The notes under the pieces were generated by a model that made no database searches, was not told the origin of the DNA, and worked only from the letters and a program-made list of their open reading frames with translations. DNA of 15,046 nucleotides from Peptococcaceae bacterium. GTDB taxonomy: Bacteria > Bacillota > Peptococcia > DRI-13 > UBA5745. Shown here one piece after another: positions 1 through 6,339 of the stretch (within the stretch, counting starts at the first letter, position 1; each line of letters opens with the position of its first letter). The stretch lies in the NCBI GenBank assembly GCA_031264885.1, contig JAISDM010000107.1:1-15046 (forward strand). Direction: 5' to 3'. Position numbers and translations under genes: made by a program.

Positions 1-417
1 GCCGCGAAAAAGGCGCGCTGCCACGACTTCATCGAAGCGCTGCCGGACGGCTACGGCACGGTGGTCGGCGAGGGCGGCTCGACGCTCTCAGGCGGTGAAA
101 AACAGCGTATCTCTATCGCCCGCGCGATATTAAAGGACGCGCCGATTGTCCTGTTGGACGAGGCGACGGCCAGTGTTGACCCCGACAACGAGAAGCACAT
201 TCAGGAAGCCATTAACGAGCTTGTCGCAGGTAAGACGCTGATCATAATCGCGCACAGGCTGTCCACCATTCAGCGGGCTGATCAGATTTTGGTCATTGAT
301 GACGGACGCATTGTTGAACGCGGCACACATGACGCGCTTCTCGCCAAAGGCGGGCAGTACAGCAACCTCTGGCAGCGCCGCCAGAAGACCAAAAGCTGGA
401 GGATCGCGCGGGCGTGA
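1..417 (+). CDS. ABC exporter ATP-binding/permease protein, C-terminal part only
   Basis: This is the last 138 residues of an ABC transporter nucleotide-binding domain; the gene enters the window already open, so Walker A and any fused membrane domain lie upstream. Visible motifs are the ABC signature LSGGEKQR (partial residues 29-36), Walker B IVLLDEA with D53/E54, the D-loop SVD (58-60), and the switch histidine in IIIAHRLST (H85). The sequence around GEGGSTLSGGEKQR and AHRLSTIQRADQILVIDDGRIVERGTH is typical of type IV (MsbA/LmrA/McjD-like) exporters, whose ATPase domain normally follows six membrane helices on the same chain. The protein couples ATP hydrolysis to export across the cell membrane; the substrate cannot be told. 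It ends at TGA 415-417 and converges on the M14 gene, with a repeat locus between them. Confidence 0.93.
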   Translation, partial: AAKKARCHDFIEALPDGYGTVVGEGGSTLSGGEKQRISIARAILKDAPIVLLDEATASVDPDNEKHIQEAINELVAGKTLIIIAHRLSTIQRADQILVIDDGRIVERGTHDALLAKGGQYSNLWQRRQKTKSWRIARA

Positions 418-438
418 AGGGTTGGAACGCATACGCAG

Positions 439-574
439 AGGCGGCAGAATGCCGCCCCTACGATACCGGGAATGATGCGTCCGTGTAAAAACCGCCGTGC
501 CGCCCCAAAAAATAAAACGCCGTCCCTACGGCGCCGGGAATGATGTGTCTGTAGGGGCGGCATTCTGCCGCCCG
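439..574. repeat. REPIN-like palindromic repeat locus 1 (two tandem copies, one arm of each degenerate)
   Basis: Two inverted copies of a short palindrome bound this locus: GGCGGCA-GAA-TGCCGCC plus CCTAC at 440-461, and the reverse, GTAG plus GGGCGGCA-TTC-TGCCGCCCG, at 551-574. Each arm can fold into a 7-8 bp GC hairpin with a 3-nt loop. Between them lie decayed arms (about 485-506 and 512-529) and two copies of a spacer containing CCGGGAATGATG (467-478 and 534-545), so the locus reads as two elements head to tail. To the right, the outer flank TGACAG-CGCGAAT (about 582-596) matches the reverse of the flank at locus 4. The remaining bases of the 418-687 gap show no convincing gene. The hairpins may end transcripts from both convergent neighbours, but no T-run follows them. 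Confidence 0.8.
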
Positions 575-687
575 TCCTTTGACAGCCGCGAATGCGGAAA
601 ACAGCTCCGTTTCCAAACTCATCCGCACAAGACAGACAATCTCGAACATCAGCGCAGCTGAGAAGACAAAGAGGGCGGCGCCATAAA

Positions 688-1617
688 TCAAGACAGCGCG
701 GCGGCCGCGGCTAGGCAAATGGAACCCGCCGGTTCCCATACCCGGTCAAAATCCGCGTCCGGATAGGGATACGGCCCCACATACGGGCATAGCTCCACAG
801 TCAAAAACGGACTCCGCCCCTTCGCCTCCACATATTCCAAAAAAGAGCCGCCGTCCCCCTTTTCCGTACCCGCGTCTTCCACGTCCTCATTCTCGCTCAG
901 CAGCTCGAATCCCGTCTCCCGGCCGACGCGTTCCGCCAGGCGCAGAGCCCGCGAAGTGTTCTTCGACCAGTACAACCCTTCGCCCTGAGCGTGAAAAGAG
1001 ATATACGCCTGAAATTCATTCGCCCGGATCACGCGCAAAACCGCCTGTGTTTCCGGTTCGCTGAAAGGATATTCCCCGCCGTACCATGCCGAAGCGCCGC
1101 CGCGGCTCAAGACCGGGCCGCCCCAATTCACGGAGAAATTGCGGTTCAGATCCACCCCGCGAATGTTGGACTTCCACGCCCGATACCCGTATTCCGCGCC
1201 TTCCACCACAGGCATTCCCGAGATCCTCACAGGATCCCGGACCGAGGCGATCCCCTTCTGAGCCAAACGAACCCCATCGGGATTGACCATGGGCAGCACA
1301 ACAAACGTGAACCGGCCCAAAATCGCCCGAATATCGAATTTCCCGAAAAAACCGTCTGTTTCATAAGCACGCGCGTACCGCTCCAGCATAAACATAAGAT
1401 ATGTGGAAGTTATATATTCCCGCGCGTGCATCGCGCCGCACACAAACAGTTTTCCCGGCCCCTTTCCCAGCTCAGCCAAAAGCAAATCCCGCCCCTCCGC
1501 GGAGACGCCGGCGCGGCTGAGCCGGATTAGCTCCGGATACGCGGCCTCCAACCGCGCCGCGTCCCGGATCATCCGCTCATACCCATAAGCCGCGTAAGGA
1601 TAAACTACATCATCCAT
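688..1617 (-). CDS. M14-family zinc carboxypeptidase, cytoplasmic, likely murein-peptide type
   Basis: A 309-residue M14 metallocarboxypeptidase. Zinc ligands are visible as H64 and E67 in MHAREY and H209 in SFHAQGEGLYW. The substrate-binding segment is NPDG (112-115) and VDLNRNF (155-161), and the catalytic glutamate is E275 in TVELCPY. There is no signal peptide, membrane segment or LysM, so it probably acts in the cytoplasm. M14 members of this size in Gram-positives include gamma-D-glutamyl-diaminopimelate peptidases that trim murein peptides; that substrate is inferred, helped by the divergent secreted amidase gene next door. The start at 1617 is chosen because GGGAGGG (1624-1630) sits 6 nt before it; an ATG at 1632 overlaps that ribosome site and is rejected. 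A 7-bp hairpin (1638-1654) lies in the leader. Confidence 0.85.
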   Translation of the reverse strand: MDDVVYPYAAYGYERMIRDAARLEAAYPELIRLSRAGVSAEGRDLLLAELGKGPGKLFVCGAMHAREYITSTYLMFMLERYARAYETDGFFGKFDIRAILGRFTFVVLPMVNPDGVRLAQKGIASVRDPVRISGMPVVEGAEYGYRAWKSNIRGVDLNRNFSVNWGGPVLSRGGASAWYGGEYPFSEPETQAVLRVIRANEFQAYISFHAQGEGLYWSKNTSRALRLAERVGRETGFELLSENEDVEDAGTEKGDGGSFLEYVEAKGRSPFLTVELCPYVGPYPYPDADFDRVWEPAGSICLAAAAALS

Positions 1618-1668
1618 ATTCTTCCCTCCCATTGCAAAACCGCGGCGCGCGGTTACAAAAAAAACCCA

Positions 1669-1712
1669 TTGAGTTTGTCCGCGTTTTTGTATATAATTTG
1701 AAATATATCAAA
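1669..1712 (+). promoter_or_regulatory. Promoter of the glycosidase-amidase gene with an operator-like dyad
   Basis: TTGAGT (1669-1674), a 17-nt spacer and a perfect TATAAT (1692-1697) form a sigma-A-type promoter with a start expected near 1704. A dyad TTTGA-N6-TCAAA (1697-1712) overlaps the last base of the -10 and the start point, where a repressor would block initiation. The regulator is unknown. A ribosome site GAGG (1741-1744) stands 5 nt before ATG 1750. Confidence 0.6.
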
Positions 1713-1749
1713 TGATTACGTCGATTTTTGCGACTGAAAAGAGGCCGAC

Positions 1750-4488
1750 ATGAAAAAACTTCTGGCGTTTATTGTCATATTTTCACTCCTTCTGACCATC
1801 GCGCCCGCCGCGGCGCCCGCTCCAACCGCGCCGGACACGGCCGCTCCGGAGCCCGAAGCGGCCGCGGAAACCCCGGAACTCAGAGGGCTGTGGGTCGCGT
1901 CCGTATACAATCTGGACTATCCGTCCAAGCCCGGACTGGACGCGGAATCTTTGAAAAACGAAGCCCTGGCCATCTTGAATCAGGCCGCCGATATCGGCTT
2001 TAACGCGATTTTTCTGCAAGTCCGGCCCGCCAGCGACGCCTTTTATCCCTCCGAATACTACCCCTGGTCCTCATACCTCACCGGAACCCAGGGAACCGCC
2101 CCGGCCGCGGATTTCGATCCACTGGGATTCTGGGTTGAGGAAGCCCATAAGCGCGGTATGGAACTCCACGCCTGGATCAACCCCTTCAGAGTGGCCGCCG
2201 GCAGCAGCGAGAAACCCGCCCACGACCTGAATCTGTTAGCGGAGAATCACCCCGCCCGCCTGCATCCGGAGTGGACCGTCCCCTATCCGAACGGAAATTT
2301 GTACTTCGATCCCGGCATCCCCTCCGCCCGCGAATGGATCATCGGCGGCGTCGCGGAGATCGTCCGCCGTTATCCGGTGGACGGCATCCATTATGACGAC
2401 TATTTTTATCCCAACACAGACTTTCCCGACCAAGCCTCTTACGCCGCCTACGGGAACGGGGCGGACCTGGGCGAGTGGCGCCGGTCCAATATCAACTCAC
2501 TGATCCAATCCACCCAGAACGCGATCCGCGCCGCTTCCGAAGGCAAATCCCTCAAGCCCCGCTTCGGCGTCAGCCCCTTCGGGATCTGGCTGAACACCGC
2601 CTCCTCCCCGGAAGGCAGCCCGACCAAGGGCAGCGAATCCTACCGCCAGCACTACGCCGACACCCGCAAATGGGTTCAAAACCAATGGCTGGATTACATC
2701 TGCCCCCAGATCTATTGGAACATCGGCTATGAGATCGCCGACTACAGCCTGCTGCTTCAATGGTGGGCCGACGTGGTTCAGGACACCGGCGTGGCGCTTT
2801 ACATCGGCATAGCGGCCTATCGGGCAGGCTCTGACTCCGACAGCCAGGCCCCCTGGTACGGCACGGCGGAAATCACCCGCCAGCTGGAATTGAACGCCCA
2901 ATATCCCCAGGTACGGGGTCACATTATGTACCGCCATCAGTTCTTCGCGTCGAACGCCGCGCTTTCAGGCGCCGTCCGGGACGCTTACCGGAGCGCGAAA
3001 ATTCATGCCGCGCAGGCGCCGATATCCATGCCCGCCCTTGCCACGTCAGATCCGGCCGGCGTTTTGACTGTGGGACGGCCCGCCCAGAACATTACCACCG
3101 GACAGGGAAAATACTTTTTGCTGGGCGCCTCGGATCCCAATAAACCGGTGTTCATCAACGGACAAGAGATCACTTCGCGCACCTGGCAGGGATATTTTTC
3201 AGCCTATTTCCCTTTGAATAAAGGCGAAAACGTCTTCACCCTGACCCAGGAAGGCCAGAATCCGGTCACCCGAGTCATCACCCGGGCCAGCGGCGGCGGT
3301 TCCGGAAACGGCGCCTCAAGCCCTCCCGGCATAGAAGAAATCCCCCGGGAGCGCAATCTTTACGCCCAAGTCGTTCCGCCCCACGCCTATGTTTTTTCCG
3401 GCGCGTCCACGTCCGGCGGCTCCAAAGGGGAATTCGTCCAGGGCCAGACAGATTACGTGACGGCCCAAACCACCGACGGCAAATGGATTCGCTTAGGCAT
3501 CGGCCTTTGGATCCAAGCGAGCAATGTTACTATATATGAAGACGCGGCCCCTTTTATGAATGTGCTGTCCGATCCGGTTTACACGCAGACCTCCAAATGG
3601 GACGCCATCACCTGGAAAACCACCCGGAACACGGCCGCCGCCGTCTCCTATGAAGACGCCCATGTGGTACTCGACATTCAAGGCGCCGTATCCACAGGCG
3701 CCGCCGAAAACGCCGGCGTCCCCGCTCCGCCGTCGGTCACGCTCCCGCTCCAGTCCGAAACCGCCCTGTTCGCCTCCGTGGCGGCCTCCGGCGCCGACGG
3801 CAAAGCGCGCTATGATTTTACCCTGAACTGGGGGCAGAGACTGGAAGGCTATTATATCACCGCCACCGCGGACACCCTCACTTTGTATCTTAAAAAAACG
3901 CTCCGCTCCGATCCTTCCGACCCCCTGAAGCCCCTCACAAACCTTGTGATTTTGCTTGATCCCGGTCATGGCGGCACGGACACAGGCGCGCTGGGGCCTT
4001 TGGGCGCAATCCTTCCGGAAGACACCATCAATTTATTCACCGCTCTCAAAGTCAAAACCGAATTGGAGAACCTGGGAGCGACCGTGCATATGACCCGCGC
4101 CGCGGATCAAAACGTCTCATTGGAAGAGCGCGTGGAAATAAGCCGCGCCCTCCTTCCCGACCTTTTTATCTCCATACACGCCAACAGTATGGACGAATCG
4201 GTGGACGCCGGCGGCATCTTCGGCATCAGCACATGGTACAAAGAGAGTGTGTCGGCGGATTTTGCCGAATTCATGTATCAATACCTGTGGAATTCCCTGA
4301 GCCGGGCGCAGAAAGGGAATCACCAGTCCAATCTGTATGTCTGCCGTCCGACCTGGACGCCTTCCATCATCATCGAAACCGGTTTCATGTGCAACCCCTC
4401 CGAATACGCCTGGCTCACCGACAATCTGCGGCAAAACGAACTGGCCTACCGGATCGCCAGAGCCACGGCCGCGTACTGCGCATATTAA
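1750..4488 (+). CDS. Secreted GHL10 (YngK-like) glycosidase fused to N-acetylmuramoyl-L-alanine amidase
   Basis: A 912-residue secreted protein. Residues 1-24 form a signal peptide (MKKLLAF, a hydrophobic core, then Ala-rich), followed by a Pro/Ala/Glu linker. Residues about 43-400 match the GHL10/DUF187 family (YngK): RGLWVASVYNLDYPS at the start, QVRPASDAFYPS, and DGIHYDDYFYP with acidic residues D211, D216 and D217. A beta-rich part (about 440-515) and an SH3-like part (about 538-597) follow, both unassigned. The end (about 725-912) is Amidase_3: zinc ligands H740 (DPGHGG), E757 and H810 (SIHAN), catalytic E876 (IIETGF). The amidase cuts the MurNAc-L-Ala bond of peptidoglycan; the glycosidase substrate is unknown but presumably a wall glycan. 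It stands alone on its strand, divergent from the M14 gene, and overlaps feoA by 4 bp. Confidence 0.9.
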   Translation: MKKLLAFIVIFSLLLTIAPAAAPAPTAPDTAAPEPEAAAETPELRGLWVASVYNLDYPSKPGLDAESLKNEALAILNQAADIGFNAIFLQVRPASDAFYPSEYYPWSSYLTGTQGTAPAADFDPLGFWVEEAHKRGMELHAWINPFRVAAGSSEKPAHDLNLLAENHPARLHPEWTVPYPNGNLYFDPGIPSAREWIIGGVAEIVRRYPVDGIHYDDYFYPNTDFPDQASYAAYGNGADLGEWRRSNINSLIQSTQNAIRAASEGKSLKPRFGVSPFGIWLNTASSPEGSPTKGSESYRQHYADTRKWVQNQWLDYICPQIYWNIGYEIADYSLLLQWWADVVQDTGVALYIGIAAYRAGSDSDSQAPWYGTAEITRQLELNAQYPQVRGHIMYRHQFFASNAALSGAVRDAYRSAKIHAAQAPISMPALATSDPAGVLTVGRPAQNITTGQGKYFLLGASDPNKPVFINGQEITSRTWQGYFSAYFPLNKGENVFTLTQEGQNPVTRVITRASGGGSGNGASSPPGIEEIPRERNLYAQVVPPHAYVFSGASTSGGSKGEFVQGQTDYVTAQTTDGKWIRLGIGLWIQASNVTIYEDAAPFMNVLSDPVYTQTSKWDAITWKTTRNTAAAVSYEDAHVVLDIQGAVSTGAAENAGVPAPPSVTLPLQSETALFASVAASGADGKARYDFTLNWGQRLEGYYITATADTLTLYLKKTLRSDPSDPLKPLTNLVILLDPGHGGTDTGALGPLGAILPEDTINLFTALKVKTELENLGATVHMTRAADQNVSLEERVEISRALLPDLFISIHANSMDESVDAGGIFGISTWYKESVSADFAEFMYQYLWNSLSRAQKGNHQSNLYVCRPTWTPSIIIETGFMCNPSEYAWLTDNLRQNELAYRIARATAAYCAY

Positions 4489-4706
4489 GAAACTGTCTGC
4501 ACGTAAATTTTTGAAGCCAGATCCTGGTTGATCGCCAAACGGGTTTCATGCACCTTCAAAATTAAATTCCCGTCATTTTCCGATACCAAAATGATCCTCT
4601 CTCCAGGAAACAAACCCAAATCTTCCATATGGCGCTTCAAGTTCCCTTGCGCGTGACACTGCTCAATCACAACCTCTTTCCCAATGGGCGACAATAACAA
4701 TGGCAT
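4485..4706 (-). CDS. feoA: FeoA-family small protein (ferrous iron transport accessory)
   Basis: A 73-residue protein that matches the FeoA SH3-like fold over its whole length: MPLLLSPIGKEVVI, a central EDLGLFPGERIILVSE, GNLILKV, and RLAINQDLASKIYV at the end. FeoA-type proteins act in the cytoplasm with the Fe(II) permease FeoB or as free-standing or DtxR-fused domains. No feoB lies in the window, so this is an orphan copy here. The ATG at 4706 is preferred over an upstream TTG (4742), because GGAGAGGGTG lies just before it and the family normally starts with this MPL segment. Its stop TAA shares the TTAA at 4485-4488 with the stop of the convergent amidase gene. A near-consensus promoter lies upstream (4769-4797). 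Confidence 0.88.
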   Translation of the reverse strand: MPLLLSPIGKEVVIEQCHAQGNLKRHMEDLGLFPGERIILVSENDGNLILKVHETRLAINQDLASKIYVQTVS

Positions 4707-4768
4707 AACACTCACCCTCTCCGCCGAATCCACGCTGATCAAGCCAGCAATGTTCCCATTTGCTAACT

Positions 4769-4797
4769 AGTATAGCGCAAATGTTCGCGCTTGTCAA
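4769..4797 (-). promoter_or_regulatory. feoA promoter with dyads in and beside it
   Basis: Read on the minus strand, a perfect -35 TTGACA (4797-4792), a 17-nt spacer and TATACT (4774-4769) make a strong sigma-A promoter; the start is expected near 4762. The spacer holds an imperfect dyad GCGCGAA-CA-TTTGCGC (4791-4776), and a GCTA-N7-TAGC dyad (4777-4763) spans the -10. An AGCAA...TTGCT dyad (about 4763-4745) follows in the leader. Such placement fits a metal-responsive repressor of the Fur/DtxR kind, but no consensus box is recognised. On the plus strand the first dyad precedes a T7 run (4801-4807) and could be a poor terminator. Confidence 0.7.
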
Positions 4798-4811
4798 CTG
4801 TTTTTTTGGGG

Positions 4812-4973
4812 AATTTGCGATTTCTGATTTGGAAAATTTCCCCTCCTTCGCATCGAACCTGACCGCGCCCGGGGGGCGTGGGAGACCCAGTCCGCCAAAG
4901 CCGGGGGGCAGAATGCCGCCCCTACGGGGTACCGCGTATGGACGTATATGTAGGGGCGGCATTCTGCCGCCCG
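4812..4973. repeat. REPIN-like palindromic repeat locus 2 with left flank
   Basis: Inverted palindromic arms lie at 4903-4925 (ending GAA-TGCCGCCCCTAC; the left half is slightly decayed) and 4950-4973 (intact), with a 24-bp spacer. A segment at about 4812-4839 containing TTGCGATTTCTGATTTGG resembles the outer flank of locus 4 (TGCGATTCGTAATTTGG) in the same orientation, so the element seems to extend beyond the arms on this side, with about 60 bp of extra sequence in between. The right arm ends only 6 bp before the stop codon of the thermonuclease gene (4980-4982), where its hairpin could terminate or stabilise that mRNA. No gene is seen in 4743-4979. Confidence 0.75.
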
Positions 4974-4979
4974 CCCCTC

Positions 4980-5693
4980 TTACGGCTTGCACACCTTGCA
5001 CGCCTCGTATCCGCCCGCCGCCGCCTCGTCCCGGGAACCCAGCCGAACCCGGTTCCGCTCCGCGATATCAGGCACATACCGGCAGCCGGACCGGTGAAAT
5101 TTCATCGTATTGCTGTTGCCGACATATGCGGCTTGAACGGCCGGCTCCGTCGGCCGCCCCGGCTCCGGCCGCCCCGGTTCCGTTTCGGCAGGTTCGTCCG
5201 CCAAAACCTCGTACGCCCAGACGCCCGCGCCCTTCTCCCGCGCCTCCGCCTGCAATTCGGTAAATTCGTCCACATACCGCACATTGGGAGGATACGTGGC
5301 TAATGTGGCATGGCCCTCCGACAGTAAGGTTTTGTTGAGCATGACCCCGTCCAGATACACATAGGCCAACAGCCGCCCATACCTATCCCGCTCCTGGACA
5401 TCCAGCTCCAGGGTCACCGTCTTGTCTTCCGCCAACTTTTTGGTAAAATCCGAAGCCACCGCCCCATAGGGGACATTGCGCTCTTTATCCGGATGCACGG
5501 ATTCCGGCGTATCCACCCCAATCAGCCGGACATGTTCCTCCGTCCCGTCTACATCCACAACTAAGGTATCTCCGTCTACGACCCGGGTCACCCGGTATCC
5601 GTCCCCGCCTTCGCTTTCGCAAGCGCTCAGCGCGCACAGCGCAATCCATAAGACAAGCGCGAAAGCAGGCGTCCGGAGACGGCGGCCTTTCAT
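4980..5693 (-). CDS. Lipoprotein thermonuclease (SNase-like) with C-terminal Cys motif
   Basis: A 237-residue extracytoplasmic nuclease. A lipoprotein signal ends in the lipobox L22-S-A-C25, so the protein should be lipid-anchored outside the membrane. The SNase domain runs about 33-170: calcium site D40-G-D42, catalytic R56 and E64 in HVRLIGVDTPE, D61, and R107 in DRYGR, so all residues matching staphylococcal nuclease R35/E43/R87 are present. A Pro/Glu/Gly linker (about 173-190) leads to a C-terminal domain YVGNSN...FHRSGCRY...ACKVCKP with Cys and His placed as in the small putative metal-binding tail common on clostridial thermonucleases. It should cut DNA and RNA at the cell surface. Its ATG overlaps the stop of the upstream gene (ATGA), and no clear ribosome site is seen, so coupled translation is likely. 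Confidence 0.93.
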   Translation of the reverse strand: MKGRRLRTPAFALVLWIALCALSACESEGGDGYRVTRVVDGDTLVVDVDGTEEHVRLIGVDTPESVHPDKERNVPYGAVASDFTKKLAEDKTVTLELDVQERDRYGRLLAYVYLDGVMLNKTLLSEGHATLATYPPNVRYVDEFTELQAEAREKGAGVWAYEVLADEPAETEPGRPEPGRPTEPAVQAAYVGNSNTMKFHRSGCRYVPDIAERNRVRLGSRDEAAAGGYEACKVCKP

Positions 5694-6010
5694 TGAACCG
5701 ATACGGCCGTGCCGGAGACGATCACCATCAGCATATTATTCCCCGTGCCCAACACCTCATAATCCACATCCACACCCACCACAGCGTTGGCGCCCACGCC
5801 CTCCGCCCGGCGCGTCATTTCCTCCAGGGCGTTGGTTCTCGCCTGAACCAGTTCGTTTTCGTAAGAACCGGAACGGCCGCCGAAGAAGTTCGTAAGTCCC
5901 GCCTTGAAATCCTTCACAAAATTCACGCCGGCCACCACCTCGCCGAAAACGATCCCTTTATATTCGACTATCTTTTTCCCTTCTAACACCGAAGTCGTCG
6001 AAACAATCAT
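5690..6010 (-). CDS. YbjQ/UPF0145 (DUF74) family protein
   Basis: A 106-residue protein of the YbjQ/UPF0145 family, recognised by the start IVSTTSVLEGKKIVEYKGIVFGEVV, the GGRSGSYENELVQARTNALEEM helix, GANAVVGVDVDYEVLG and the closing VIVSGTAV. The family forms small beta-alpha pentamers; the heavy-metal-binding label rests on structure, and no role is proven. The length fits the family. The start at 6010 is chosen because GAGAGGGG (6018-6025) lies 7 nt before it; upstream ATGs at 6016 and 6034 sit on or before this site. It is the first gene of a two-gene operon with the lipoprotein nuclease (4-bp overlap). Its partner adds no obvious clue to its job. Confidence 0.88.
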   Translation of the reverse strand: MIVSTTSVLEGKKIVEYKGIVFGEVVAGVNFVKDFKAGLTNFFGGRSGSYENELVQARTNALEEMTRRAEGVGANAVVGVDVDYEVLGTGNNMLMVIVSGTAVSVQ

Positions 6011-6090
6011 GCTCATACCCCTCTCATTTATCATTTATCCGCCGCGCCGTTATTCATCAGAGGACGGATTCGGTCAACTCATCTAATGTA

Positions 6091-6119
6091 ATAGTAACAG
6101 GCCGCGTCCGCATTTGCAA
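6091..6119 (-). promoter_or_regulatory. Possible promoter of the ybjQ-like/nuclease operon
   Basis: On the minus strand TTGCAA (6119-6114), a 17-nt spacer and TACTAT (6096-6091) match the sigma-A consensus at 4 of 6 positions each, giving a start near 6084 and a leader of about 75 nt. This is the best pair seen, but it is weak. Confidence 0.3.
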
Positions 6120-6179
6120 CCCTCCCCCGCGAAAAATAAAAACTGCGAAAACCGGAGAAAATATGAGACAGCGTTCGAA

Positions 6180-6196
6180 AATCAAAGATAATCAAA
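6180..6196 (+). promoter_or_regulatory. CtsR-like operator A upstream of dnaK
   Basis: AATCAAA-GAT-AATCAAA is a tandem heptad repeat with a 3-nt gap. It matches the CtsR box RGTCAAANANRGTCAAA at 12 of 14 heptad positions, with A in the middle of the gap as expected. It is the most distal of three sites. Confidence 0.55.
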
Positions 6197-6229
6197 GCAA
6201 TGAGCGCGTCACCGGAAAAAACGGTCATT

Positions 6230-6246
6230 TTTGATGTTTTTTGACC
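6230..6246 (-). promoter_or_regulatory. CtsR-like operator B upstream of dnaK (reverse orientation)
   Basis: On the minus strand this reads GGTCAAA-AAA-CATCAAA, with one perfect CtsR heptad and one 5/7 heptad, and an A-centred gap. It ends just before the proposed dnaK -35 region. Its first base is 50 bp from that of site A and 49 bp from that of site C. Confidence 0.6.
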
Positions 6247-6247
6247 T

Positions 6248-6276
6248 TTGCGTTTTCATCCAAAATTTATGATAAT
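6248..6276 (+). promoter_or_regulatory. Probable dnaK operon promoter
   Basis: TTGCGT (6248-6253), a 17-nt spacer and GATAAT (6271-6276; 5 of 6 to consensus) are the best promoter pair before dnaK, with a start near 6283 inside operator C. The -35 is poor. Alternatives shifted by a few bases (for example TTTTCA 6253-6258 with TAATAT 6276-6281) cannot be excluded. Confidence 0.45.
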
Positions 6277-6278
6277 AA

Positions 6279-6295
6279 TATCAAAGATGATCAAA
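6279..6295 (+). promoter_or_regulatory. CtsR-like operator C overlapping the dnaK start point
   Basis: TATCAAA-GAT-GATCAAA matches the CtsR tandem heptad at 11 of 14 positions. It overlaps the end of the proposed promoter and its transcription start, where a bound repressor would block initiation. It shares the core ATCAAAGAT-ATCAAA pattern with site A. Confidence 0.55.
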
Positions 6296-6339
6296 ATTCA
6301 TCTCCACACCTATTTTATTTTTCAAAGGAGGAATCACAT

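Noticed and set aside
1632..1632. ATG at 1632 as the start of the M14 gene
   Set aside because: This ATG overlaps the GGGAGGG ribosome site that serves the ATG at 1617.
4776..4807. Hairpin GCGCAAATGTTCGCGC followed by seven T as a rho-independent terminator for the amidase transcript
   Set aside because: The stem has a mismatch and almost no loop, and the T-run starts 9 nt after it. It fits better as a dyad in the feoA promoter, though weak termination cannot be excluded.
6011..6339. A CIRCE element (TTAGCACTC-N9-GAGTGCTAA) or HAIR element before dnaK
   Set aside because: No sequence close to either was seen; only the CtsR-like heptads are present.
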